Shown here piece after piece: positions 18,299-26,677 of a stretch of DNA of 64,000 nucleotides (its first letter is position 1; the number at the start of each line of letters is the position of its first letter). The position numbers and the translations under genes are program-made. Source of the DNA: Paraglaciecola sp. (GTDB lineage: Bacteria; Pseudomonadota; Gammaproteobacteria; Enterobacterales; Alteromonadaceae); NCBI GenBank assembly GCA_009993955.1, contig JAACSL010000006.1:1-64000 (forward strand), in the 5' to 3' direction. The notes under the pieces were generated by a model, which made no database searches, was not told where the DNA came from, and saw only the letters and a list, made by a program, of their open reading frames with translations.

Positions 18299-18506
18299 TT
18301 TCCCCCTAACTAGCGGGGCTTGAAGAACAAACGCTACAACTTGGAACAGACCTTGCTCTACTTCGCTGACTAAGGGTCGTACATCACGATCGCGGGATAA
18401 AAAACGGTGAAATAGCCATGAAAACAGCACCTAGCTCGCCCAAAACAACCTCAATCATCTTGGTTGAAAATCGTTTATTCAATATAAATCAAGAGGTTAA
18501 GCTTTA

Positions 18507-21002
18507 ATGATGCAATATGTTGCCACCTCTAAAACGGAACTTGCCGCTCTTGCCACCATCGGTGCTATTGAACAAAGTGGTGGCAATGAATCAAGTTCAC
18601 TAGCCAGTGCAGGTGCGTTTGAATTGGCGATGCGCCAGCAGTCTACTGCTGCATCAAGCAAACGTCAGCTCAATAAAGATGCGCAGGACATCAAGTCAAG
18701 TGAGGGTGTCGCCACTAACAAGGTCGTCAGCAAACAAAGTGATAAACCTGGTGATGGCGTGCAAGCCGAGTCCATTGAAGCGAGTAGCTCAACCACGGCC
18801 GCAGACAAACCGACAACCCAGCGCGCAACAGCAGCGACTCATAGTCTGGACAAGAGCAGGGCAAACGAGCAAAACCCCAAAAGCCAGCCAGTCGACGAAC
18901 AGACAATTACACAAGTTGATGTGCCACAGCAAAATGCCGTAGACCAGTCGCAGCAGCAGGCGCTGGGCGAAGAAACATCACCAGAGGTAGACGACATCAA
19001 TGCCGATAGCCCTGACGAGTGGATCAGTTTGGTCGGGCAACTACAATCCCTCAATGTTGGGGAAGCAAACAACCAAGTTGTTGATTTGAGTCATCTCGAA
19101 AAATGGTTAAAGCACTTCAATAAGTCTGACGCACAACTGGCCGACATCTTAAAAAACAATCCGCAGTTACAGCAGTTTTTGCACGAACTCGAAAAATCCG
19201 AGCTAGATAGCCAAGGGTTGTTGCTTGAGCAGTTGGCGGGCAAAGATACACTGAAAGACACACTAAGTCTTAGAGACAGGCAAGCCATGCTCAGTTCACT
19301 CAAGCATGACTTAGCTCAGCTACAATCCATGCAACAAGGTGGAGGCAGCACACAAAGTATTGAGACGGGTGAGGGACAAACCAAGTTGAATTTGACGCCA
19401 GCACTGGCTGCAGCAAACAAAACCAAGCTTGCAGACATGCCTGCTAAGCCGCCCCTGACTCAGGCTGAACAACAGGTATTAACAAGCCAAAATGAAGGAA
19501 TTGCTGAGTTAACTGCTGACGTTATGCCAACAAAAGCGCCAAACCAAAACAAGGCTGATGAAAATCGTCAAACAATGAGTGCGGCAGGGCTAAAAACTGC
19601 CACACTTGACGGGGCGAAGACAGACTTACTAAGCGCTGCTGGCAAACAAGATGGCACTGCGGATGAAACGTTATTAACCAATAATAGTGTATTAGCCGCA
19701 GGCTCCACCAATCGAACAGCCAGTCAAGATGTGGGACAACTCAATCAGGGAATGGCACAAAATGCCATTGCCGATGGAGTAAAACAAGCTCTCGATGATA
19801 CTAAATCCAGCGGCCTTGTTATTGGCCATACTGGCATAGCCGATGAAAGCTTAAGTGATGCGGCACTGCTAGACAGCACTGATTTACAGAAGAACGTTGC
19901 GAAGATACTCCCAGACAAAACCTCGTTAACTCAGATCACAGCAATAGATAGCCAAGCAAAACCGGCAGTTGAAGTGAAAAGTAAAGACGGTTTATCTGGC
20001 CAATTGCATACTCAACAGGGCGAACTGACAAAAAGCGTTGAGTTTTCGGCCCAAGCAAGCCAAGTACTGCAAGCCCTAAGTGAACTTAGCCCTTCCAAGC
20101 AAGAACAAGTTATCCAGGCACTCGCTGTGCAAATTCGTCGTAGTGCGAGCCAACAAGACATGGCAGATACACGGGCACTGAGTCTTCAGGATAAAACGCA
20201 AGTGTTGGCGATGGCTGAGCTGCTAAATGCGCAGAGCGGTACTCAAGCCAACAGTAAAGATTTTGTCGCGGCCTTAAAAGCTGGGCTAAGTGAGTTTAAA
20301 AAACAGTTGGCAGCGGGGCACCACCCTAGCTTCGATCTAAAAAGTGTGGTGAATGACGCTCTTGCTAACCTGTCCAGTGACAACAATTCCGCGCGGGGCA
20401 CCGGTGAACGCAATGTGAATGCTACGGCACTTATCAGTCAATTATCTGACTTAGTCAACCACGTGCATGACCATCCTGATGCGGCAAAATCTCAAGGACT
20501 CAGTCATCAACCTAAAGACAGTGGTGCCGTGCTCGATTTTGCTAAACAGCAAGTCAGCCAATTTGATAAAGCCCTGAATTTACATAAACCAGAAGCGCAA
20601 CAGATCTTAGCGGAAAAAGTGCGCTGGATGGTTAATAGTGGGAATTTAATTGCTGAAATGCGCCTTGATCCAGCTGAACTGGGTTCGGTAAAAGTCAAGG
20701 TAGCAATGTCGTCTGACTCAGCACAAGTGAGTTTTGTGGTGCAATCCCATCATGCTCGTGATGCCCTCGAGGCTGCCACGCCAAAATTACGTGAAATGTT
20801 GGCAGAAAAAGGCATTGAGTTAGGACAATCGTCGGTGCGAGAAGAGCACCAAACCAAGCAAGACAGTAATGCCAAACAACAGGGTAATGGATCTGCTCAG
20901 GGCGGGGAAAATACCCAAATGCTAGCTGAAACCGAATCATTTTCAGCACCAGAACGCAACACAACTAAGGCGCGTCAAGGATCCATTGACTATTTTGTGT
21001 AA
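18507..21002 (+). CDS. fliK: Flagellar hook-length control protein FliK
   Basis: FliK is the secreted molecular ruler that switches export from hook to filament proteins. The 831-residue protein is long, with a low-complexity region rich in Gln, Ser, Ala and Thr (about 1-650) and a compact C-terminal Flg_hook domain (about 690-780, including MRLDPAELGSVKVKV). The length fits the ruler role and is variable in this family. The last 50 residues are again low-complexity. The start is one of two adjacent ATGs at 18507/18510, with AAGAGG upstream. Confidence 0.93.
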   Translation: MMQYVATSKTELAALATIGAIEQSGGNESSSLASAGAFELAMRQQSTAASSKRQLNKDAQDIKSSEGVATNKVVSKQSDKPGDGVQAESIEASSSTTAADKPTTQRATAATHSLDKSRANEQNPKSQPVDEQTITQVDVPQQNAVDQSQQQALGEETSPEVDDINADSPDEWISLVGQLQSLNVGEANNQVVDLSHLEKWLKHFNKSDAQLADILKNNPQLQQFLHELEKSELDSQGLLLEQLAGKDTLKDTLSLRDRQAMLSSLKHDLAQLQSMQQGGGSTQSIETGEGQTKLNLTPALAAANKTKLADMPAKPPLTQAEQQVLTSQNEGIAELTADVMPTKAPNQNKADENRQTMSAAGLKTATLDGAKTDLLSAAGKQDGTADETLLTNNSVLAAGSTNRTASQDVGQLNQGMAQNAIADGVKQALDDTKSSGLVIGHTGIADESLSDAALLDSTDLQKNVAKILPDKTSLTQITAIDSQAKPAVEVKSKDGLSGQLHTQQGELTKSVEFSAQASQVLQALSELSPSKQEQVIQALAVQIRRSASQQDMADTRALSLQDKTQVLAMAELLNAQSGTQANSKDFVAALKAGLSEFKKQLAAGHHPSFDLKSVVNDALANLSSDNNSARGTGERNVNATALISQLSDLVNHVHDHPDAAKSQGLSHQPKDSGAVLDFAKQQVSQFDKALNLHKPEAQQILAEKVRWMVNSGNLIAEMRLDPAELGSVKVKVAMSSDSAQVSFVVQSHHARDALEAATPKLREMLAEKGIELGQSSVREEHQTKQDSNAKQQGNGSAQGGENTQMLAETESFSAPERNTTKARQGSIDYFV

Positions 21003-21083
21003 AAACAGAATTGGAAAATCCTTGGCCATTTGTGTGTTGCATCTGATAATACGACCACATGTGCAAATTAAGCAGAGAGCGGT

Positions 21084-21617
21084 ATGGCTGACGAAGAACT
21101 AAAAATGGAAGATGGCGGTAAAAAGCGGAAAATGATGATCATCATCATTGCTGCTGTTGTCTTGATTGTGGGTGGCGCGGGCGCATTCTTTTTACTCAGT
21201 GGTGATGATCAAGCGAGTAGAGAAACGATGGAATCTGGCATGGAAAATGCTGATGGTTCTGGTGCACCGGCCACGGCGACGCCTGCGGTTAAAACGGGCA
21301 GTGCGTTATATGTCGCCATGCCCAGACCTTTTGTATTTAACGTACCGGGTTCTTCGAGAGATCGCTTAGTCGAAATCAAAGTACAATTGATGTTACGTGG
21401 TTCTGACAATGAAGAACAAGTGAAGATGCACGTGCCTTCTATTGAAGGTGCCTTATTAAGAGTGTTTAGTACGGCGAATGCTGATGATTTAGTGACAGAA
21501 GCGGGTAAAACCGCCATCCGTGACAGTGCGTTAAAAGAAGTACAGAAAAAGATGCAAGAAATTACGGGTCAAACTTTGGTGGAAGACGTGTTGTTCACCG
21601 GCTTTGTCATGCAATAG
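21084..21617 (+). CDS. fliL: Flagellar basal body-associated protein FliL
   Basis: FliL is an inner-membrane protein that surrounds the stator and modulates torque. The 177-residue product has a short acidic/basic N-terminus, one membrane helix (about 18-37, IIIIAAVVLIVGGAGAFFLL), a flexible linker and a periplasmic domain ending VLFTGFVMQ. Length and order before fliM are standard. Confidence 0.94.
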   Translation: MADEELKMEDGGKKRKMMIIIIAAVVLIVGGAGAFFLLSGDDQASRETMESGMENADGSGAPATATPAVKTGSALYVAMPRPFVFNVPGSSRDRLVEIKVQLMLRGSDNEEQVKMHVPSIEGALLRVFSTANADDLVTEAGKTAIRDSALKEVQKKMQEITGQTLVEDVLFTGFVMQ

Positions 21618-21636
21618 TGCCTAAGAGAGAGAGACT

Positions 21637-22695
21637 TTGAGCGACTTATTATCCCAAGACGAAATTGATGCCCTCTTACACGGCGTTGATGACGTTGAGG
21701 AAGACGATCCCAATGATTTACCCTCCGATGGTTCGTTATTGGAATATGATTTTTCCTCCCAAGACCGAATTGTTCGTGGACGAATGCCTACCTTGGAAAT
21801 CGTCAATGAACGTTTCGCGCGTCATATGCGGGTTAGCCTGTTCAACATGATGCGGCGCTCGGCTGAGGTGTCTATTAACGGCATTCAGATGATTAAATTC
21901 GGTGAGTACATCCACACATTATTTGTACCGACCAGTTTAAACATGGTGCGTTTCAGACCCCTCAAAGGCACGGGCTTGATCACCATGGAAGCACGCTTGG
22001 TGTTTATTTTGGTGGATAACTTTTTTGGTGGCGACGGTCGTTATCACGCCAAAATTGAAGGCCGTGAATTTACGCCAACTGAGCGACGTATTATTCAGAT
22101 GCTTCTGAAATTAATTTTTGAAGATTATAAAGAAGCATGGGCACCGGTAATGGACGTATCTTTTGAATATTTAGACTCAGAAGTAAACCCTGCCATGGCG
22201 AATATTGTGAGTCCCACCGAAGTGGTGGTTATCAGTTCATTCCACATAGAATTAGACGGTGGCGGCGGCGATTTTCACGTATCGTTACCGTACTCCATGT
22301 TGGAACCGATCCGCGAATTACTTGACGCTGGTGTACAGAGTGATAAAGAAGACACCGATTTGCGCTGGAGCAAGGCCTTACGCGACGAAATCATGGATGT
22401 GAAGGTTGAACTTACCACACACATGCTAGATATCGATTTACCTTTACGCAAAATCATGGAATTGAAGCCAGGTGACATTATTCCCATCGACATGCCAGAA
22501 CACATTACGGTGTTGATCGAGGAGCTACCTACTTTTAGAGCCAAATTAGGTCGATCGCGAGACAATGTTGCCTTGAAGATTACCGATAAGATCCCGCGTC
22601 CGACTTCAGTGAAGTCAGAACTGCAGTTATTAACTAAAGGCGGTCGCCGCATTGACAGCGACACCGAATTACAGGGTCTAGAGGTAGATCTGTAA
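21637..22695 (+). CDS. fliM: Flagellar motor switch protein FliM
   Basis: FliM binds phosphorylated CheY and links FliG to FliN in the C ring. The 352-residue protein has the N-terminal CheY-binding motif LLSQDEIDALLHG (residues 4-16), the middle CheC-like domain and the C-terminal SpoA domain. The start is a TTG at 21637, giving the usual N-terminus, with AGAGAGAG upstream. It is 19 bases after fliL. Confidence 0.96.
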   Translation: MSDLLSQDEIDALLHGVDDVEEDDPNDLPSDGSLLEYDFSSQDRIVRGRMPTLEIVNERFARHMRVSLFNMMRRSAEVSINGIQMIKFGEYIHTLFVPTSLNMVRFRPLKGTGLITMEARLVFILVDNFFGGDGRYHAKIEGREFTPTERRIIQMLLKLIFEDYKEAWAPVMDVSFEYLDSEVNPAMANIVSPTEVVVISSFHIELDGGGGDFHVSLPYSMLEPIRELLDAGVQSDKEDTDLRWSKALRDEIMDVKVELTTHMLDIDLPLRKIMELKPGDIIPIDMPEHITVLIEELPTFRAKLGRSRDNVALKITDKIPRPTSVKSELQLLTKGGRRIDSDTELQGLEVDL

Positions 22696-22712
22696 CACGA
22701 AGGAGTATAGCG

Positions 22713-23117
22713 ATGAGTGGTGATGATGATTTAGATGATTGGGCAGCAGCCATGGCTGAGCAGGCAGACGAAGAAGCCAAAGCAAGCAGCGATAAAGGTG
22801 CCCGTGTAGCCGAGTTTGACGAATTAGAAGATGACAATGAAATCAGTCCTTCTGAAAAACGCAAACTAGATACCATACTGGATATTCCCGTGACCATCTC
22901 CATGGAGGTAGGGCGCAGCAATATAAGTATTCGTAATTTACTGCAGTTAAATCAAGGTTCTGTCGTGGAATTAGAGCGTGTTGCAGGTGAACCGTTAGAC
23001 GTACTCGTAAATGGCACGTTGATTGCTCATGGTGAGGTAGTAGTCGTTAACGATAAATTTGGTATCCGCCTCACCGATGTTATTAGTCAATTGGAAAGAA
23101 TCAAAAAGCTCAGATAA
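22713..23117 (+). CDS. fliN: Flagellar motor switch protein FliN
   Basis: The 134-residue protein has an acidic N-terminal extension (about 1-50) and a C-terminal SpoA domain (LDIPVTISMEVGRSNISI, then [17 protein letters not shown]) that builds the base of the C ring and docks FliH. AAGGAG precedes the ATG. The 3' end overlaps the probable start of fliO. Confidence 0.95.
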   Translation: MSGDDDLDDWAAAMAEQADEEAKASSDKGARVAEFDELEDDNEISPSEKRKLDTILDIPVTISMEVGRSNISIRNLLQLNQGSVVELERVAGEPLDVLVNGTLIAHGEVVVVNDKFGIRLTDVISQLERIKKLR

Positions 23118-23577
23118 GCAAAACCCTTTTAAATCAAAGGCCTGGCTTAGTCTGGGCCTGTGTCTCACTACCTCGTTTAGCGCGTATTGTGAACCACAAA
23201 ACGTCACCAATCCCACCTCTATAGTGTCAATTTTCCTCTCACTTTTATTAGTGGTTGGGGTTGTTTTTATGCTGGCGTTTCTCATGCGTCGGTTTAACGT
23301 CACTCAACATGGTTCTGGCCAACTCAAGGTTGTGACCTCGATGATGGCAGGCACACGTGAACGGGTGATGGTTATTGATGTTGGCGGGGAGCAACATTTA
23401 ATTGGCGTAACGGCCCACAACATCAATCACCTCGCCAAGTTAGCGCAACCTTTGGCCGATACAAAATTGGCCAGTGGTGACAATTTTAAAGATAAGCTGG
23501 CGATGTTTATGGCTGGCAAGCTCACTCCAAACAAATCAACTCAAGATCCCTCATCTGCAGGTAAACACCATGAATAA
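23077..23577 (+). CDS. fliO: Flagellar export protein FliO
   Basis: FliO is a small membrane protein that helps assemble the FliP ring. The product has a hydrophobic signal-like segment near the N-terminus, a strong membrane helix ([20 protein letters not shown]) and the conserved cytoplasmic segment [17 protein letters not shown] followed by HLIGVT. The start is uncertain: the frame is open from 23059 (TTG), and I favour the ATG at 23077, which overlaps fliN by 41 bases. Neither has a clear ribosome-binding site, so translational coupling to fliN is likely. Confidence 0.88.
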   Translation: MLLVNWKESKSSDKQNPFKSKAWLSLGLCLTTSFSAYCEPQNVTNPTSIVSIFLSLLLVVGVVFMLAFLMRRFNVTQHGSGQLKVVTSMMAGTRERVMVIDVGGEQHLIGVTAHNINHLAKLAQPLADTKLASGDNFKDKLAMFMAGKLTPNKSTQDPSSAGKHHE

Positions 23578-24322
23578 ATATATTGGCTGGCTGCTCGGCT
23601 TGCTCCTGCTGAGTGTATCAGGTGCAGCGTTAGCCCAGGGCGGAATTCCTGCCTTAACGGTCACTGACAATGGCAATGGTGGCCAGGATTACACCATGAC
23701 CTTGCAAGTACTGGCGATCATGACGTCGCTGAGTCTCTTGCCAGCTTTTGTGATGATGATGACCTCGTTCACCCGCATTATTATTGTGCTGTCAATTTTA
23801 CGTCAGGCGATTGGTTTACAGCAGTCACCGTCAAATCAAATACTCATCGGTGTCAGTTTATTTTTATCGATGTTTATCATGGCGCCGGTGTTCGACAAAA
23901 TTAATGAAACAGCCTTGCAACCTTATTTAAATGAAGAAATTACCTCCTTGCAAGCCTATGAATTAGGTAAGCAACCGTTGCGTGCCTTTATGTTGGCACA
24001 AACCCGCGTCAAAGATTTAGAGACCTTTGTGCAAATTGGTGGCATGGATGATCAGTTCCAAGATCCACAAGATGTACCCATGAATGTCTTGATCCCAGCC
24101 TTTGTCACCAGCGAGTTAAAAACCGCGTTCCAAATCGGTTTTATGTTGTTTATTCCTTTTTTGATCCTCGATTTGGTGGTGGCATCAATATTGATGGCCA
24201 TGGGTATGATGATGCTGTCACCGATGATCGTTTCGTTGCCATTTAAATTGATGTTATTTGTATTGGTGGATGGCTGGAACCTGATTTTTGGCACCTTAGC
24301 CAATAGCTTTGGGATGGGTTAA
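23570..24322 (+). CDS. fliP: Flagellar export gate protein FliP
   Basis: The 250-residue protein starts with a cleavable signal peptide (to about ALAQ-G) and has four membrane helices, with the family signature [20 protein letters not shown]. It forms the core of the export gate with FliQ and FliR. The ATG at 23570 overlaps the end of fliO by 8 bases and has GCAGG upstream. The open frame extends to 23474, but that extension is unlike any FliP. Confidence 0.95.
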   Translation: MNKYIGWLLGLLLLSVSGAALAQGGIPALTVTDNGNGGQDYTMTLQVLAIMTSLSLLPAFVMMMTSFTRIIIVLSILRQAIGLQQSPSNQILIGVSLFLSMFIMAPVFDKINETALQPYLNEEITSLQAYELGKQPLRAFMLAQTRVKDLETFVQIGGMDDQFQDPQDVPMNVLIPAFVTSELKTAFQIGFMLFIPFLILDLVVASILMAMGMMMLSPMIVSLPFKLMLFVLVDGWNLIFGTLANSFGMG

Positions 24323-24360
24323 GCCATGTCTTGTTGGTTGAGTACGTTAAGGAGCGCAAG

Positions 24361-24630
24361 ATGAGTCCAGAGGTATTTGTTGAGATCTTAAAAGAAGCGT
24401 TGCATATGGTGATCTTATTAGTGTCGGCCATCATTTTGCCCAGTTTGTTTGTGGGTTTGATTGTTGCGGTTTTTCAAGCAGCTACGTCAATCAACGAACA
24501 AACCATGAGTTTTTTACCACGTTTGATTGTCACCTTGTTGGCCTTGAGTTGGGGTGGCCATTGGTTGGTTCAGCAACTGATGGATTTTACCTTCACCATG
24601 GTTGAACGTATTCCTGAGGTGGTGGGTTAG
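24361..24630 (+). CDS. fliQ: Flagellar export gate protein FliQ
   Basis: This 89-residue protein has two membrane helices and the conserved region GLIVAVFQAATSINEQTMSF. AAGGAG lies before the ATG at 24361, which gives the standard N-terminus MSPEVFVEI; an in-frame extension to 24331 is rejected. FliQ packs around FliP/FliR in the export gate. Confidence 0.95.
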   Translation: MSPEVFVEILKEALHMVILLVSAIILPSLFVGLIVAVFQAATSINEQTMSFLPRLIVTLLALSWGGHWLVQQLMDFTFTMVERIPEVVG

Positions 24631-25413
24631 GTGTTAGAACTATCCACCACCACCATTATGCAGTTTATGGCAGATTTATTGCTGCCGTTTATGCGTATTG
24701 CCGGCATGTTTGCCGCCATGGTGGGTATGAGTGCGAAGTCTATCCAACCCAGTGTGAGAGCCTTACTTGTATTATTTTTAACTATCTTGGTGATGCCGAT
24801 GGTGCCACCCTCCCCCATCATCGATCTTTTTTCAGTGGGCACCTTCTTAGTGGTTATGCAACAGCTGATTTTGGGCATTGCCATCGGTTTTATTTCCAAC
24901 ATGGTACTGAATACCTTTGTCCTCGCTGGTCAAATCGTGGCGATGCAAACCGGTTTAGGTTTTGCGTCGATGGTAGATCCGGTTAATGGCATCAACGTTC
25001 CGGCGGTTGGTCAATTTTATCTCATCTTGGCTACCCTGATTTTCTGGGCATTAGATGGCCACTTAGCCATGATCAAAATGATAGTGTTAAGTTTTCAAGC
25101 TCTGCCCATCGGTGAAGTTTGGTTAACGGGAGCACAGTTCAATGAAATTGCTTTGTGGGCCGGGTGGATGTTTATCTCCGCCGTGACCTTATCGCTAGCG
25201 CCCATTATTTCGTTACTCATTGTTAATTTAGCCTTTGGGGTAATGACCAAAGCGGCCCCGCAATTAAACGTTTTCAGTATCGGTTTTTCCATCGCACAAA
25301 TTATGGGTATGGTCATTATGTGGTTGACCTTGGATAACTTTACTTATCATTTCGAAATGCAGTGGGATAGGGCACAACAACTGATGTGTGAACTCTTGCG
25401 AGTTTGTCAGTAA
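24631..25413 (+). CDS. fliR: Flagellar export gate protein FliR
   Basis: The 260-residue protein has about six membrane helices and family motifs GLGFASMVDPVNG and LAFGVMTKAAPQLNVFSIGF. It starts at GTG 24631, directly after the TAG of fliQ, so translation is probably coupled. FliR is the single-copy component of the gate and contacts FlhB, encoded next. Confidence 0.95.
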   Translation: MLELSTTTIMQFMADLLLPFMRIAGMFAAMVGMSAKSIQPSVRALLVLFLTILVMPMVPPSPIIDLFSVGTFLVVMQQLILGIAIGFISNMVLNTFVLAGQIVAMQTGLGFASMVDPVNGINVPAVGQFYLILATLIFWALDGHLAMIKMIVLSFQALPIGEVWLTGAQFNEIALWAGWMFISAVTLSLAPIISLLIVNLAFGVMTKAAPQLNVFSIGFSIAQIMGMVIMWLTLDNFTYHFEMQWDRAQQLMCELLRVCQ

Positions 25414-25425
25414 TGGAGCAGAGCC

Positions 25426-26550
25426 ATGGCTGATCAGAGCGATAAGACCGAAGACCCCACGGGGAAGAAGCTCGAGGACACCCGTAAGAAAGGCCAAATA
25501 GCCAGGTCTCGGGAATTGTCCACTGCTTTGGTTTTGGTGAGCAGTGGCATTGGTTTGTTAGTCATGGGCGCTGATATTGCCAAGGCCATTTATCTAGTGA
25601 CTCAGCGCACTTTGACCTTATCACGGGACGAAACCTATGATTACAATCATATGTTTCAAGCATGGGGATCAGCCTTAGAGACCATTAGTTTTCCAGTCAT
25701 ACTGTTTTTGGTGATTGTGACCATTGCGGGTATTTATGGCAACATTGCCCTCGGTGGATATAACTTTACTTGGGAGTCTGCCGCACCCAAAGCCAGTAAA
25801 TTAAATCCACTTAACGGATTTAAACGCATGTTTGGTATGAACGGGGTAGTAGAACTGCTCAAAGCCTTAGCAAAGTTCTTCATCGTAGCTAGCATGGCGT
25901 ACATGGCGATGGCCATATTTCAAGATGAAGCCTTGCAGATTGATCTTGAGCTTTACCCAAGGAATTTATTTCATGCCATGGATCTCGTGGCATGGGGCTT
26001 CTTACTGATGTGCTGTGCCTTAATTCCCATTGCCGCTTTTGATGTGCCGTATCAAGCCTACAAACACAACAAAGAATTGAAGATGTCCAAACAAGAAGTG
26101 AAGGACGAACGCAAGAACTCTGATGGTGATCCACAAATAAAGAGTCGAATCAGACGTTTGCAGTATCAAGCGGCCGCTCGACGCATGATGCAACAAGTAC
26201 CCACCGCCGACGTGGTGGTGACCAACCCTACCCACTATTCCGTTGCCATCAAGTATGAACAAACAGGCAAACGAGCCCCCGTTGTGGTGGCAAAAGGCAT
26301 GGATGAAATGGCCATGCATATTCGAAAAATTGCCAATGCACACGAAGTACCCATCGTCGAATCCCCCATGCTAGCCCGTGCGATTTATTACTCTACGGAA
26401 GCAGAGCAGGAAATTCCCGAAAAACTGTTTATGGCAGTTGCTCAAGTACTCGCTTATGTATATCAGCTCAAAGCTTACAAAAAAGGCAAGGGAAAACGCC
26501 CCAAAGCGGTACCCAAAAACCTGCCTATTCCAGTAGAACTAAGACGTTAA
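25426..26550 (+). CDS. flhB: Flagellar export switch protein FlhB
   Basis: The 374-residue protein has four membrane helices followed by a cytoplasmic domain with the self-cleaving NPTH motif (about 267-270, in VVTNPTHYSVAIKYE). Cleavage there lets FliK switch substrate specificity. The basic, Lys/Pro-rich tail is usual. It follows fliR by 12 bases and is probably the last gene of the fliE operon, since flhA has its own sigma-54 promoter. Confidence 0.96.
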   Translation: MADQSDKTEDPTGKKLEDTRKKGQIARSRELSTALVLVSSGIGLLVMGADIAKAIYLVTQRTLTLSRDETYDYNHMFQAWGSALETISFPVILFLVIVTIAGIYGNIALGGYNFTWESAAPKASKLNPLNGFKRMFGMNGVVELLKALAKFFIVASMAYMAMAIFQDEALQIDLELYPRNLFHAMDLVAWGFLLMCCALIPIAAFDVPYQAYKHNKELKMSKQEVKDERKNSDGDPQIKSRIRRLQYQAAARRMMQQVPTADVVVTNPTHYSVAIKYEQTGKRAPVVVAKGMDEMAMHIRKIANAHEVPIVESPMLARAIYYSTEAEQEIPEKLFMAVAQVLAYVYQLKAYKKGKGKRPKAVPKNLPIPVELRR

Positions 26551-26621
26551 GTTATTGTTATTAATGATTTAAATTTTAGTTTTGCGCGGTAAGTAGCCAG
26601 TTAATTGTGTGGCAATGAAAC

Positions 26622-26638
26622 TTGGCTTACTAGTTGCA
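26622..26638 (+). promoter_or_regulatory. Sigma-54 promoter of flhA
   Basis: TTGGCTTACTAGTTGCA has GG at 26624-26625 and GC at 26636-26637 with ten bases between, matching the RpoN consensus. It lies about 40 bases before the flhA ATG. This puts flhA-flhF-flhG-fliA and perhaps the che genes in a separate FlrA- or FlrC-dependent unit. Confidence 0.88.
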
Positions 26639-26677
26639 AAAGCCTAACAAAGTCGTTTAGGTGTCAAACTTTCGTCG

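Noticed and set aside
18418-18506. Short ORF before fliK as an N-terminal extension
   Set aside because: It ends in TAA directly before the fliK ATG and has no recognisable features.
21021-21042. Possible sigma-54 site before fliL (TTGGCC...TTGCA)
   Set aside because: The spacing between GG and GC is 13 bases instead of 10.
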